Source of the DNA: a virus
IMG/VR virus record: IMGVR_UViG_3300017960_000003
Span: 1-57,462 of that record
Reading direction: 5' to 3' (one strand)
DNA length: 57,462 nt
Positions 46,550-55,837 of this stretch are shown one piece after another; position 1 is the first letter of the stretch; every line of letters begins with the position of its first letter. A program made the position numbers and the translations under genes. The notes under the pieces are model-generated. The model worked only from the letters and a program-made list of their open reading frames with translations, had not been told where the DNA came from and searched no databases.

Positions 46550-47032
46550 GTGAAGGGTAACAACTTCTTCCACGCGGCCATCCCCGTCGCCGGACTGCTC
46601 TCGCAGGTCGTGAACAACACGACCGTGGTGGGCGCCGCGATCAAGGAGCCGTGGACCAAGGGCCGGCAGCTGGCGGTCATGGTCAACTGCGGGGCGCTCC
46701 CCGCGACGACGTCGCTGATCATCAAGCTGCAGCAGCTCGCGCGCTCCGACGGAACCACGTGGTCCGACGTCCAGGACTACGCGGGGACCTCGGACCTCGA
46801 GTTCCTTCAGACGCTGTACGACGACGGCGGCGACGGCGAGTCCGCCGTCCTTCTCGGCACGGTGCCGCTGAGCCACATCGACAGCGACACGTACGAGGCG
46901 CTGCGCATCTCGGTCCAGAACGAGGCGGCGACGGCCGCGCCCGTCGGCGTGACCTGCGTCATCTTCGATCTCTACGAGAAGCCCAGCGGGGTGACGGACT
47001 ACCTCTTCTCGGCCTGCCGCTACGCGAGCTAG
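46550..47032 (+). CDS. Head-region protein, possible decoration or head fibre
   Basis: 160 residues, GTG start after CAAGGAGACCACA. Predominantly beta (AIPVAGLLSQVVNNTTVVGA, APVGVTCVIFDLYEK). It sits between the first candidate decoration gene and the connector block. No family recognised; a virion surface role is plausible from composition and position. Confidence 0.6.
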   Translation: MKGNNFFHAAIPVAGLLSQVVNNTTVVGAAIKEPWTKGRQLAVMVNCGALPATTSLIIKLQQLARSDGTTWSDVQDYAGTSDLEFLQTLYDDGGDGESAVLLGTVPLSHIDSDTYEALRISVQNEAATAAPVGVTCVIFDLYEKPSGVTDYLFSACRYAS

Positions 47033-47043
47033 GCTGATCCACG

Positions 47044-47196
47044 ATGAATGACAACCCGCGCGACAGGACGGGCCAGGGCGACGCGCCCGCCGATCCGGTA
47101 CCGCCTCTGCGTAGTGCCGCGCCAAGCGTGCGCGTCGTCCTGCGCACGTCCGTCGTGCGGGTTCGCCTCAAGCACGATAAGGAGCGAAGCGAATGA
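47044..47196 (+). CDS. 50-residue basic protein of unknown function
   Basis: ATG 47044 to TGA 47196, ending in an ATGA overlap with the next gene. NDNPRDRTGQGDAPADPVPP is followed by a strand-like basic end (VRVVLRTSVVRVRLKHDKE). It is a good candidate because it fills the gap exactly and overlaps the next start, but its ribosome-binding site is weak. Confidence 0.45.
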   Translation: MNDNPRDRTGQGDAPADPVPPLRSAAPSVRVVLRTSVVRVRLKHDKERSE

Positions 47197-47549
47197 GCAC
47201 CGACAGCCTCGACCTTCTGACGCTCGTCGTCGGCTCGACGCGACCCTTCGAGATCGAGATCGCGGACAAGAACAACGAGGACCTCGACCTCACTGGCGTA
47301 ACGCGTGCCTCGTTCCGCATTGCGGACAGCGTCGAGTCCACGACGTACGTCCTCGAGCTCGACACCGACGAGGGCGACCTCGCAGTCGGGTCGGGCAAGC
47401 TCACGGGCTCCATGACGCAGACGCAAGCAGACGCGCTCACCACCGGCGAGTACGTGGCCGAGGCCTCGTTGCTCATCGACGGTGGGTGGCAGCACACGGA
47501 CATCTTCCACGTTCGCATCCGACCGGCCATCGCGGAGCACCTCGCATGA
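47193..47549 (+). CDS. Small Ig-like virion protein
   Basis: 118 residues from ATG 47193 after AAGGAGCGAAGCGA. The order of strands (STRPFEIEIADKNNEDLDLT, ASFRIADS, GEYVAEASLLIDGGWQHTD, FHVRIRP) resembles the small Ig-like or BppU-N-like domains found in phage neck and baseplate genes. It overlaps the connector gene by four bases. Probably a virion component; family uncertain. Confidence 0.55.
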   Translation: MSTDSLDLLTLVVGSTRPFEIEIADKNNEDLDLTGVTRASFRIADSVESTTYVLELDTDEGDLAVGSGKLTGSMTQTQADALTTGEYVAEASLLIDGGWQHTDIFHVRIRPAIAEHLA

Positions 47550-48073
47550 TCACGACCGCAGAGTTGCGCAGAGCGCTGGGCTGGGGCCCGGACCGCGAGG
47601 ACGAGTTGCCGCTGATTCGCGACGCTGTCATCGGGCTCTGGGAGGACACGACCAAGTTCCTGTGGAACACCCGCGCCGCGCACGTCCAGGTGTTCGAACC
47701 ACGGCCGCGCACGACGCAGCTGTTCCTCGAGCTCATTCCTGTCACGTCCATCACGGCCGTCAAGGAACGCAGCTTCGGTGACACAGCGTGGACGACTCTC
47801 GACTCGGACTACTACGAGGTGACAGGGCGTCGCACGCTCGAGCGCATCGGCGGCGGTTCGTGGGGTGAGCAGGTTCACGTGACGTACGCTGGCGGCGCTG
47901 ACGTCGCAGACGCGCAGATACGCCGAGCGCTGATCGCGCAGGTCAAGTTCGAGGCCGCGATCCCCGCCGGCGTCCAGGCGAAGACGGTGAACAAGGCCAC
48001 AACGAAGTTCCACGATCCGACGCTTCACCCGTTCTTCGCGATGATGGCGAAGAGGAAGGGCCGCAAGCTGTGA
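47546..48073 (+). CDS. Head-tail connector (gp6-like adaptor)
   Basis: 175 residues from ATG 47546, which overlaps the previous stop. The N-terminal helices (TAELRRALGWGPDREDELPL, VIGLWEDTTKFLW) followed by a beta segment (PRTTQLFLELIPVTSITAVK) and a C-terminal helix (IRRALIAQVKFEA) are the pattern of HK97 gp6-like connectors, which form the ring below the portal. Confidence 0.7.
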   Translation: MITTAELRRALGWGPDREDELPLIRDAVIGLWEDTTKFLWNTRAAHVQVFEPRPRTTQLFLELIPVTSITAVKERSFGDTAWTTLDSDYYEVTGRRTLERIGGGSWGEQVHVTYAGGADVADAQIRRALIAQVKFEAAIPAGVQAKTVNKATTKFHDPTLHPFFAMMAKRKGRKL

Positions 48074-48753
48074 CCGACTCTGTCGTGCTCTTCATGAGCA
48101 AGGAGACGTTGCGCGGGTTGGAGCGTCTGAAAGGCACGCTCGGTCCGCGCAAGTTCACGACGGTGATGGACCAGTTCTTCGAGCACGAGTCGGCCAAGGC
48201 GGCCGGCCACGTCTCGGATACGATGCTCAGCGGTCAGCGGCTCAAGCGACGGACCGGGGCGCTGGCTAGGTCGATCGTGGGGCGGGGTGTCCGCTTCGGC
48301 AAGGCACCAGCCATGCGAGTCGGCGTCTTTCGAGGAGCGGCCGCAGAGGACTACGCCCGCATCCAGGAGAAGGGCGGGGTCGTGAAGGCCAAGCCAGGCA
48401 AGGCGCTGGCCATCCCCATGAAGCATGCGAAGACGCCGGCGGGTGTGCCGCGGTGGGACTCGCCACGCGACGCGCCGGTTGAGCTGAAGCTGATCCCGTT
48501 CACGTCGGGTGGAACGGCGAAGGCGGGGCTCTTCGACGCGAGGAGTCTCGAGGCCGCCGAGCGCTACGACGGGACGATTGACATGAAGAAGGCGAAGCTC
48601 TACTACCTGCTCGTGAAGCAGGTTCGCATTCGCGGCAAGCACTATCTCCGAGACGGGTTCCGCGACTTCTTTCCGATCCTCATGGAGGACCTCGCGGAGT
48701 TCGTGGTCGGCAAGTTCCGCACCGCATTCTGGACCAGAGGAGTTCTCAGGTGA
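48070..48753 (+). CDS. Neck/tail-completion protein (HK97 gp10-like)
   Basis: 227 residues, GTG start overlapping the connector stop. The N-terminal helix (LERLKGTLGPRKFTTVMDQF) and RLKRRTGALARSIVGR, then YARIQEKGG, match the gp10-like minor head/neck family. The extra C-terminal part (KLYYLLVKQVRIRGKHYLRD) is as in longer members. Likely seals the head-tail joint. Confidence 0.65.
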   Translation: MTDSVVLFMSKETLRGLERLKGTLGPRKFTTVMDQFFEHESAKAAGHVSDTMLSGQRLKRRTGALARSIVGRGVRFGKAPAMRVGVFRGAAAEDYARIQEKGGVVKAKPGKALAIPMKHAKTPAGVPRWDSPRDAPVELKLIPFTSGGTAKAGLFDARSLEAAERYDGTIDMKKAKLYYLLVKQVRIRGKHYLRDGFRDFFPILMEDLAEFVVGKFRTAFWTRGVLR

Positions 48754-49187
48754 GCTCGTTCAAGACGATGATGGAGACGTTCAAGACGCTCGCGAAGGAG
48801 GTGCGCTCCGGCGCGTACTTCGCGAAGCGCGGCGCCATCGTCTGGGCCGAGTTCCCGTGGGACCAGTGCGGCAAGGATCGCGCGATCTCAATCCAGGTGG
48901 ACGAGGGCTCGCTGCTGCGAAACGATACGCAGATGCTGCCGTGCGCAGTGACGATGGAAATGGCAGCACCGATGCCGGACCCCGCTGAGATCGCCGAGAT
49001 CGACAGCGACCTCGAAGATGAGATGATCGAGGACGCGCGGTGGATTCTCAGCACCATTCTCGCACGAACCGACGACGGGGGCGACCCAGTCGTGTTCAAG
49101 GTGGATCGTGACGCGCCGTTCGTGGAGTTCCACGACGCGTCGCTGAAGGTCCAGGGACTCGTCGTATACTTCAAGGCTACCTGCTAG
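48750..49187 (+). CDS. Candidate tail terminator protein
   Basis: 145 residues, GTG start overlapping the previous stop. It alternates strands and helices (RGAIVWAEFPWDQCGKDRAI, EDEMIEDARWILSTILART), with a C-terminal strand LKVQGLVVYFKATC. It lies exactly between neck and tail-tube genes, where tail terminators lie. Identification is by position and fold-like pattern. Confidence 0.5.
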   Translation: MSSFKTMMETFKTLAKEVRSGAYFAKRGAIVWAEFPWDQCGKDRAISIQVDEGSLLRNDTQMLPCAVTMEMAAPMPDPAEIAEIDSDLEDEMIEDARWILSTILARTDDGGDPVVFKVDRDAPFVEFHDASLKVQGLVVYFKATC

Positions 49188-49197
49188 GAGGCCGAAC

Positions 49198-50274
49198 ATG
49201 AGCGTGTCAGGCGCGCAGGAATTCTGGGTCGTCGGTTCGCGGCTGTACTTTCAGCGTGACGCCGTCGACTCCGTGGATCAGCCGTACGTGGACCTCGGCG
49301 TCATCCAGACGGCGAACCCCAGTCTCGAGGTCGAGAAGCTCACGCTTCAGGACTCGGACGGCGGGCTGAAGGTCGACGTCGACGAGGCGATCGCGAGCAT
49401 CACCGAGACGTACGAGATCGTCTGCTCGAACATCAACATGCACAACCTCGCCATGCTGCTGATGGCGGAGCCGCCGAGCGCCTTCACTCAGACGGCGGAG
49501 CAGAAGTCCGTGGTCCACGACGTCCCGAAGGTCGGCGGTCTCGTGAAGATCCACGACTCCGATACGGATCTCACGAACCTCTTCAACCTCTACGCCGTCT
49601 CGGGTGTCGTGAGCGACCCGGCGGATCTCACGACGGCCGTGCTCACCGACATCGTCGCGTCCACGAAGACGCTGACGATCACCGGGGACCTCTCCGGCGA
49701 TCTCAGTGCCGGCGATCAGATCGTCGTGTACCGCACCGGCCTCAGCGATCTCCGCAACGCGAAGACGCTCACGGTCGTGTCCGTGACGTACACGACGAGC
49801 ACCGCCGTGGTCGTGTCCGAGGCCGTGTACGACGAGACCACGATCACCGGCTCCGTGCTCTACGCGGCGTCCGGCGACAGCGGCACCGTCTACGACCAGG
49901 ACACGGACTGGGAGGTCGTGAACCTCTCGCGCGGCTTCATCCGCATCATCGACGGTGGCGCGATCACGACGGACGGGACGGACGTGTACGTCATCTTCCA
50001 GCTCAACGCCCTGTCGGGCAACCGGCTGGCGATGCCGCACACACAGCAGGACGAGATCAAGGGGACCGCGCTCATCATGTGGTCGCGTGACAACCACGCG
50101 GCGCAGACGGTGCGCGAGGCTCGCGTTTCGATCACGCCGGCCAGCTCGGCGCTGAGCGCCGACGAGTTCTCGAACATCACGTTCACGGTGAAGGTGCTCA
50201 ACGTCATCACGAGCACGACCGAGCCCGCCGGACGTGTCGTCCACTTCAAGGGCACGGTGCCCAGCGAGTCGTAG
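49198..50274 (+). CDS. Major tail (tube) protein
   Basis: 358 residues from ATG 49198 after TAGGAGGCCGAAC. It is beta-rich. The N-terminal DLGVIQTANPSLEVEKLTLQ with DEAIASITETYEIVCSNINM is typical of tube proteins. The middle (~130-230) looks like an inserted domain rich in Thr, Ser and Val. The end, VVHFKGTVPSE, is a final strand. It is followed by a hairpin spacer and the tail assembly chaperone gene, the standard siphovirus order. Confidence 0.75.
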   Translation: MSVSGAQEFWVVGSRLYFQRDAVDSVDQPYVDLGVIQTANPSLEVEKLTLQDSDGGLKVDVDEAIASITETYEIVCSNINMHNLAMLLMAEPPSAFTQTAEQKSVVHDVPKVGGLVKIHDSDTDLTNLFNLYAVSGVVSDPADLTTAVLTDIVASTKTLTITGDLSGDLSAGDQIVVYRTGLSDLRNAKTLTVVSVTYTTSTAVVVSEAVYDETTITGSVLYAASGDSGTVYDQDTDWEVVNLSRGFIRIIDGGAITTDGTDVYVIFQLNALSGNRLAMPHTQQDEIKGTALIMWSRDNHAAQTVREARVSITPASSALSADEFSNITFTVKVLNVITSTTEPAGRVVHFKGTVPSES

Positions 50275-50325
50275 TAACTAGCTCCCGGTCGCACCTCGTC
50301 ACCGCAGCGTCGAGGATAGAGCTTC

Positions 50326-50355
50326 GCGAACCGCTGAGCGACCGCAGCGGTTCGC
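50326..50355 (+). terminator. Hairpin after major tail protein gene
   Basis: Stem GCGAACCGCT (50326-50335) with AGCGGTTCGC (50346-50355), 10-base loop, followed by ATCACATT. Likely a partial terminator or mRNA stabiliser that keeps tube protein in excess over downstream tail genes. Confidence 0.55.
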
Positions 50356-50382
50356 ATCACATTCGTGCTGCGGAGGAAGGTC

Positions 50383-50901
50383 ATGACGGAGAAGAAGAGC
50401 GCGACGGCTATCATCGTGCCCCAGGGCACCCTGGTGGCCCTGGAGCAGGGTCTCAGCGCACGCGTGTTCCCCATGGGGTTCGCGCACATCCAACGGTTCA
50501 GCGGCGACCTGGGGCGGGTAGCGCTTGCTCTCGTCCAGGCTCTCGAGCACGACAAGGCTGCGAGCGAGATGGAGGTCGGCGCTGCCGTCGCGGCGCAGGC
50601 ACTCCCGGTGCTCGTCGCCGAGGCGATGGACCTCGTCCTCGCGTGCACGCGCTTCGAGTCGAACGGTGAACCGGCCGAGGTGAAGTTCGAGGACCTGCCT
50701 CACTGGTGGGCGCCGCCCATCATCGAGGCGTGGCTCGTCGAATCGTTCGGCGAGGAGAAGAAGCGCGACCCTTGGGTCAGGGCGATCGAGTCGACGATCG
50801 CCCGAGTGACGGGAGCCGAGGTGAAGATCTCGGGGATGCTGTCCAAGGCCTGGTCTTCGCTGGCCACGAGCTTCGGGACATCCTCCGAGGACAGCAAGTA
50901 G
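50383..50901 (+). CDS. Tail assembly chaperone, short form (gpG-like)
   Basis: 172 residues from ATG 50383 after GGAGGAAGGTC. Helical and acidic, with FSGDLGRVALALVQALEH and LPHWWAPPIIEAWLVESFGE. It is located between tube and tape-measure genes, where siphoviruses encode G and the frameshifted GT chaperones that coat the tape measure. The following frame (-1) encodes a T-like extension with no start of its own. Confidence 0.75.
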   Translation: MTEKKSATAIIVPQGTLVALEQGLSARVFPMGFAHIQRFSGDLGRVALALVQALEHDKAASEMEVGAAVAAQALPVLVAEAMDLVLACTRFESNGEPAEVKFEDLPHWWAPPIIEAWLVESFGEEKKRDPWVRAIESTIARVTGAEVKISGMLSKAWSSLATSFGTSSEDSK

Positions 50902-51083
50902 GACTCCCGTATCCAGGATGGACATGGCCGCAGTTCGAGTTCTACGCGAAACGCGCTCTTGCCGTACGCAGCGAGCTCATCGCATCGCTGTCCGAAGTGG
51001 TGACAGGGTCGATAGGCGCGCTCTTCGATAAGAAGGCTGGCGCAGCACTCGAGAAGTGGCTGAAGGAGTTGCGGAGCAACTAG
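50898..51083 (+). CDS. Tail assembly chaperone T-extension, read by -1 frameshift
   Basis: The -1 frame carries VGLPYPGWTWPQFEFYAKRA and further to EKWLKELRSN. PYPGWTW-Q-F is a common signature of T-type chaperone extensions. There is no ATG or GTG start between the G stop and this sequence, so it should be made as a G-T fusion of about 230 residues. I could not find a perfect X-XXY-YYZ heptamer near the G stop. Candidate slip sites are the stretches around TCGGGGATG (50831) and TTCGGGACA (50873), with GAGGA (50888) as a possible stimulator. Confidence 0.6.
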   Translation, partial: VGLPYPGWTWPQFEFYAKRALAVRSELIASLSEVVTGSIGALFDKKAGAALEKWLKELRSN

Positions 51084-54000
51084 ATGGCCGAAGAGCGCAT
51101 CAGCATCCTCGCTTACCTGAAGGACCAGATCTCGCCGAAGGTCGGCAAGATGGTGCGCGGGTTCCGCGCGCTCGGTAAGGTCCTGAAGACTGCGAGCTCC
51201 GCTGGCACTAAGTCGTTCGGGCTTCTCGGCCGCACTCTCAAGAGCCTGCGCTCGCAGGTCTTCAACCTCCGCAACCTCGTCGCTGGCGCAGCCGCCGGCG
51301 GCATCATCAAGACGTTCTCAGACTTCGAGCGCGGCATGGTGAACGTGTACACCCTGCTCGACGACGCGCCGAAGCACGCCGCGAAGTTCGAGGCCGGGGT
51401 CAAGCGACTTGCCAAGGAGACCGGCGAGTCGCTTGACGATCTGGCCACCGCTCTCTTCGATGCCATATCAGCCGGCGTGGCTCCAGAGGGAGCCATCGAG
51501 TTCCTGGAGCAGTCGGCCAAGCTCGCGATCGCGGGCAACACCGACATCGCGGCTTCGACCAAGGGCCTCGTGTCCGTCCTCAACGCCTACCACATCGGCA
51601 CCGAACGCGCCGAGGAGGTGAGCGACTCGCTGTTCAAGGCGATGAAGGGCGGCATCACGACCATCGAGCGCATGAGCTCGGTGATGGGCGCGCTTGCTCC
51701 GACCTCGTCTCTCGTCGGTGTTTCGTTCGACGAGATGAACGCCGCCATCGCCGCGGTGACCAAGACCGGCTTGTCCACCGAAGAGGCCGCGACCGCGATC
51801 CTCAACACGTTCAACGTGTTGCTCGCCCCGATGGAAGATGCGGTCAACGAGTCCGAGCGGCTCTCGAAGCTCTTCCCGGAGCTCAACTTCGAGTTGAGCA
51901 TCGCGAACCTCCGCGCGAAGGGCCTCGCGCAATTCATGTCAGACTTGGCCACGGTCACCGGTGAAGAGGCCACGGTGATCAAGAAGCTCATCCCGAACAT
52001 CCGGGCGTTCAAGGGTGTCGCGGTCCTCGCGTCAGACGGCGCGAAGGAGATCGCTGCCCAGATGGAGCAGATGGCCGAGAAGAGCGGGACCACCGCTCGC
52101 GAATTCGCGAAGGTCGCCGAGACGCTCGACCTCAAGCTCAAGCAGCTGCGTTCGACGTTCGTGATCCTCCTGGTTGAGATCGGCCGGGCTGCGAAGCCGT
52201 TCATCGAGCGCACCATCGAGCGTCTCCGCGAGTGGATCGAGTACGTGACCACGCGCCAGAACACGATCCGCGTGTGGGTCGAGACGATCCTTCGCTCGCT
52301 GCGCCAGCTGGTGGTCGTGGCCAAGGAGCTCGTTAAGAACCTGGACGTCGTCCCGGCACTCGTGAACTCGATGATCACGGGCATCACGCTGCTGGTGCGA
52401 CTCTTCTGGGCTTCCCTCCCGTTGCTCCTGTCCACGGTCACGCTCATCGGCAAGCAGCTCGGGACTGCGTTGATGGTCGCGATCGTTGGAGCGTCGAAGG
52501 AACGCATCGCGACTGAGCTGGCCACCGGTGACATCGGGCTCATGCGCGAGCTCTTGCTGAAGGCCGGACTCGGTGGCGAGGAAGTCGACCGGCTCAAGGA
52601 GATCGGGAATCGACTGCCCGTGGTTCGCGAGGAGCTCAAGCAGCTTCAGCGCATCGCGGACAACCCGGAGCACTTCGCGCGACTCGGTGACTTGTCCCAT
52701 GGCGATCCGCAGGCGGACGCGATGTTCCGCAGGTTTGCGGAACTGGCCGAGATGTACACCGATCGCCGTCGGCTCTTCAACGCTGAGGTGAAGAAGCTTC
52801 AGGACGAGCAGACGCGACTCGAGGGCGAGCTCAGCGGCCAGATCACTGACGGCTTGCTTGACGCGGATAAGGCCGCGGTGCGCGAGCGGTCGCAGAAGTT
52901 CATCGAGGACGCTGGCCGCATCATCGGCGAGGAGCTTCCGAACATCGCGCAGGGCCTCGCGCCTGGGTCGCGTCAGGCCATTGATGACCTGATCAAGATG
53001 TGGTCCGATGAGCTCAGCGCGAAGCTCAGAGGAGCGCAAGGTCGCGACGCGCTTCGCAGCGTGGTCGATGCTGTGCGCAAGGGCATCGCAGACATCGGCG
53101 CCGGCGTGCGGCCGGTTCCGAACTTGCTGTACGAGGCTCTCGGTCTCGGCGCATTCGCTGGCAGCGATGGGGCGAAGAGCGCAAAGCCTGGCGTGAACAT
53201 CGAGCAGGTCGTTCAGCGGGTCACCGCCGAGTTCGAGAAGCTCGAGAAGCGGATGGAGGCATTCCGCACCAAGCGCGACACCGCTCGCGAGCTCGGTGAG
53301 GGCGGGTTCATCTTCCCGGCTGAGGCAGTCGAGCGAGAGCAGGAAGCCATCGCGGCAATGCGCGGCGAGATCGGTCGCTTCGATCAGCTGCTCGAGTCCT
53401 TCTTCGCGAAGGCGAACTCTGAGGAAGCGGCGATCCTTCAGACTGAGCTACGTCAGATCATCGAGCAGCTCGGTCTGGTCAAGCGCGAAGTCGCAGGTGC
53501 CGACGAGGTTCAGGGAACGTTCTGGACGGGCATGGCGGCCGGGATCCAGAATACGCTTGAGGATCTCGCGGATCTCCGCCAGCTCGGTGTTGAGGTAGGG
53601 ACCAAGTTCGTCACCGACGTCGCGGGCAAGATCGCGGACGCCTTCGTGGAGATGAAGGGTTCGTGGTCTGAGTTCGTGGTGAGCTTCCTCAAGGGCCTCT
53701 CGAAGATGATTCTTCAGGCGGCGATCGCGGGCGCGATGATCAAGGCGCTTGGCCCCGGCGGGTTGAACATCCTCCCGGCAACTGGGCGTCTCGGCGGTCT
53801 CTTGCGACGCAACGCGGGCGGTCCCATCCCCGGCCCGCGCCACGTGCGCAGCGACGTCGTCCCGGCGGTCCTCGCCCCTGGCGAGTTCGTGATCCCCAGG
53901 GACGCCGTGGATTTCTACGGCTCCGGGGCCATGGAGGCTCTACGCCGTAGGATGGTCCCACGCAGTGCTCTAGCAACCCTGGGTTCGCGTCCCTCGGCCC

Positions 54001-54188
54001 GTACGCTCAAGCGCGGGTTCCAGACAGGAGGCTCGGTGGATGCGGGTGGAGGCATGCTGAGGGCCGTGGTCGTGGGGTCCGAAAGCGAAGTCGAGAGACT
54101 CGTCGCGGGCGGGCGTCGCGCGTTCCTCGACTTCCTCGCTGAGGAAGACGCATCCCGCTACAGCCGACGTGGAGGAATGCCGGCATGA
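51084..54188 (+). CDS. Tail tape measure protein
   Basis: 1034 residues from ATG 51084, directly after the chaperone stop. The N-terminal ~300 residues are a TP901-type tape-measure core (VNVYTLLDDAPKHAAKFEAG, GESLDDLATALFDAISAGV, TGLSTEEAATAILNTFN). Two hydrophobic helices at ~425-475 (LLVRLFWASLPLLLSTVTLI) could enter the host membrane. Long coiled coils fill ~500-850, and a Gly/Pro-rich end follows. It sets tail length and is ejected ahead of DNA. Confidence 0.9.
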   Translation: MAEERISILAYLKDQISPKVGKMVRGFRALGKVLKTASSAGTKSFGLLGRTLKSLRSQVFNLRNLVAGAAAGGIIKTFSDFERGMVNVYTLLDDAPKHAAKFEAGVKRLAKETGESLDDLATALFDAISAGVAPEGAIEFLEQSAKLAIAGNTDIAASTKGLVSVLNAYHIGTERAEEVSDSLFKAMKGGITTIERMSSVMGALAPTSSLVGVSFDEMNAAIAAVTKTGLSTEEAATAILNTFNVLLAPMEDAVNESERLSKLFPELNFELSIANLRAKGLAQFMSDLATVTGEEATVIKKLIPNIRAFKGVAVLASDGAKEIAAQMEQMAEKSGTTAREFAKVAETLDLKLKQLRSTFVILLVEIGRAAKPFIERTIERLREWIEYVTTRQNTIRVWVETILRSLRQLVVVAKELVKNLDVVPALVNSMITGITLLVRLFWASLPLLLSTVTLIGKQLGTALMVAIVGASKERIATELATGDIGLMRELLLKAGLGGEEVDRLKEIGNRLPVVREELKQLQRIADNPEHFARLGDLSHGDPQADAMFRRFAELAEMYTDRRRLFNAEVKKLQDEQTRLEGELSGQITDGLLDADKAAVRERSQKFIEDAGRIIGEELPNIAQGLAPGSRQAIDDLIKMWSDELSAKLRGAQGRDALRSVVDAVRKGIADIGAGVRPVPNLLYEALGLGAFAGSDGAKSAKPGVNIEQVVQRVTAEFEKLEKRMEAFRTKRDTARELGEGGFIFPAEAVEREQEAIAAMRGEIGRFDQLLESFFAKANSEEAAILQTELRQIIEQLGLVKREVAGADEVQGTFWTGMAAGIQNTLEDLADLRQLGVEVGTKFVTDVAGKIADAFVEMKGSWSEFVVSFLKGLSKMILQAAIAGAMIKALGPGGLNILPATGRLGGLLRRNAGGPIPGPRHVRSDVVPAVLAPGEFVIPRDAVDFYGSGAMEALRRRMVPRSALATLGSRPSARTLKRGFQTGGSVDAGGGMLRAVVVGSESEVERLVAGGRRAFLDFLAEEDASRYSRRGGMPA

Positions 54189-55240
54189 CGCTGCGAATCA
54201 TCGAAGGCTTCGATCTCTTCACCGCGAGTGCGCTCGGGCGCGCGGACATCGCGCGTCGTTGGTCGGGTGCGAACACCAGCCTCGACGCGTCAGGACCGCA
54301 GACCGAGACCGGGCACCATCATGGTCTCGCGTGGGAGGCGATCGCAACCGCCGAGACGCTTCACACTCGCACACTCACTGAGGACACCGAGTGGACGCTC
54401 GGCTTCGACGTCTCGTTGAAGAACTCGCCTGTCACCACCGGGCTGCGCGTTCGGTTCTACCTCAGCGGCGTGCTACAGCTTGAGTTCAAGCCGAAGAGCA
54501 CCGCAGCGGGCAGCACGACGTTCGGGTTCTATCGCGGCGCAACGCAGGTCGGCAGTGACCTGGTGTTGACCGCAGCGGCGAGCAAGACCTCCTGGCAGTA
54601 CGTTGAGATCAGGGTCAAGTTCAGCGCGACGGCTGGCGAGGTTGAGGCTTACGTAGACGGCGTTCAGTCGTTCGCAGCCACGGCGCTCAACACAGTAGAC
54701 ACGGGCGCAGGTGGCGCGGACTCGTTTGATGTTACGATCCAAGACGATGGTGGCACAGGGTGGACGTTGCTCGACCACCTCTACGCGATGGACGCGTCGG
54801 GCGGTTCCTTCCTCGGCGTGCAAGTCGTCGAGGAGAGGGTCGCGACTGCGGACGGCACAACGTCCGGGTGGACGCCGAGCACCGGGACCGATCACTACGC
54901 GATGGTGGACGAGGCTGCCGCGGATGACGCCGCAACGTACTTGGAGTCAGACGCGGACGACGAGCTCGATCTCATGGACTACGAGAACCTCGCTTCGATC
55001 GCCGGTGCGATCGAGGGCGTGGAAGTGGAAACGCAGGCCGCGGTCTCCTCGTGGGGAACGCGGAAGATGAAGCCCATGGTGCGGACCAACTCGACCAACG
55101 TCGAAGGCGACGAGGAGACCGTCAACTCGGCCACGTTCGCCGCGTTCCGTCAGATGTGGGAAGACAATCCGGAGGCCGGTGGGGCCTGGACGCCCGCCGC
55201 AGTCAACGCCGCTGAGTTCGGCGTTAAGCGGTCCGGCTGA
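54185..55240 (+). CDS. Distal tail protein with lectin-like domain
   Basis: 351 residues from ATG 54185, overlapping the tape-measure stop by four bases. Residues ~40-215 read as a concanavalin/LamG jelly roll (TLGFDVSLKNSPVTTGLRVR, YVEIRVKFSATAGEVEAYVD). The C-terminal part (KMKPMVRTNSTNVEGDEETV, FAAFRQMWEDNPEAGGAWT) is common in phage tail proteins of this gene position. It may bind host glycans or form part of the tail tip. Confidence 0.65.
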   Translation: MTLRIIEGFDLFTASALGRADIARRWSGANTSLDASGPQTETGHHHGLAWEAIATAETLHTRTLTEDTEWTLGFDVSLKNSPVTTGLRVRFYLSGVLQLEFKPKSTAAGSTTFGFYRGATQVGSDLVLTAAASKTSWQYVEIRVKFSATAGEVEAYVDGVQSFAATALNTVDTGAGGADSFDVTIQDDGGTGWTLLDHLYAMDASGGSFLGVQVVEERVATADGTTSGWTPSTGTDHYAMVDEAAADDAATYLESDADDELDLMDYENLASIAGAIEGVEVETQAAVSSWGTRKMKPMVRTNSTNVEGDEETVNSATFAAFRQMWEDNPEAGGAWTPAAVNAAEFGVKRSG

Positions 55241-55254
55241 GAAAGGAGACCGAG

Positions 55255-55836
55255 ATGGATTCGTGGGACCCGACTGGGTCGAACACGCTCGACTTCGCGG
55301 ATCTCCCCGAGGACCTCTACGCACTGTTCCTTCAGCCCGTGCGCAAGGAAGAGTTCGAGGCCACGGAGGAGGATCCCGATACGGGCGAGATGGTTCGTGT
55401 GAAGCGCGAGCGCTGGGCCATCACCGAGAGCCGCCGTCGTCACCGTGTGGGCGGAGTGCCCGACGAGCAGACGTCCGGCATCGAGAACGGCTTGCTCGTC
55501 CGGCGCCAGCGGACCAAGTGCACCATCGCGAACGCGGAGTTCGTCGGTGATCTCGTGCGCGTTCGTAAGGCCGTCTGCGTTCCGGACCCCGAAGACGACC
55601 TGGACGACGGGCACATGCTGATCGTCGAGAAGAGCGTCAGCTTCGAGACCGAAGAGACGCCGAGCGCCGTCGTTCTCAACGAGACGTACATGCCGGGCGT
55701 TCCGGTGTGGCCCGAGCCCCACAAGGGCGCGACGCACGTGCGCATCGGCGTCGTGCGCGTCTCGCAGTTCGACGGACCGGATCGTCGTCCGGTCGAGCCG
55801 ATCATGCTCGTCCCTGTTCTCGGAAAGGAGGACTGA
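55255..55836 (+). CDS. Tail-region protein of unknown function
   Basis: 193 residues from ATG 55255 after AAAGGAGACCGAG. Charged N-terminus (LPEDLYALFLQPVRKEEFEA) and beta-rich remainder (VSFETEETPSAVVLNETYMP). It lies between two tail-protein genes and shows no signal peptide or membrane helix. No family recognised. Confidence 0.6.
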   Translation: MDSWDPTGSNTLDFADLPEDLYALFLQPVRKEEFEATEEDPDTGEMVRVKRERWAITESRRRHRVGGVPDEQTSGIENGLLVRRQRTKCTIANAEFVGDLVRVRKAVCVPDPEDDLDDGHMLIVEKSVSFETEETPSAVVLNETYMPGVPVWPEPHKGATHVRIGVVRVSQFDGPDRRPVEPIMLVPVLGKED

Positions 55837-55837
55837 C

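Noticed and set aside
50918-51083. Independent gene for the T-like frame
   Set aside because: The ATGs at 50918 and 50924 are in another frame, and no start codon precedes the conserved PYPGWTW in the T frame.
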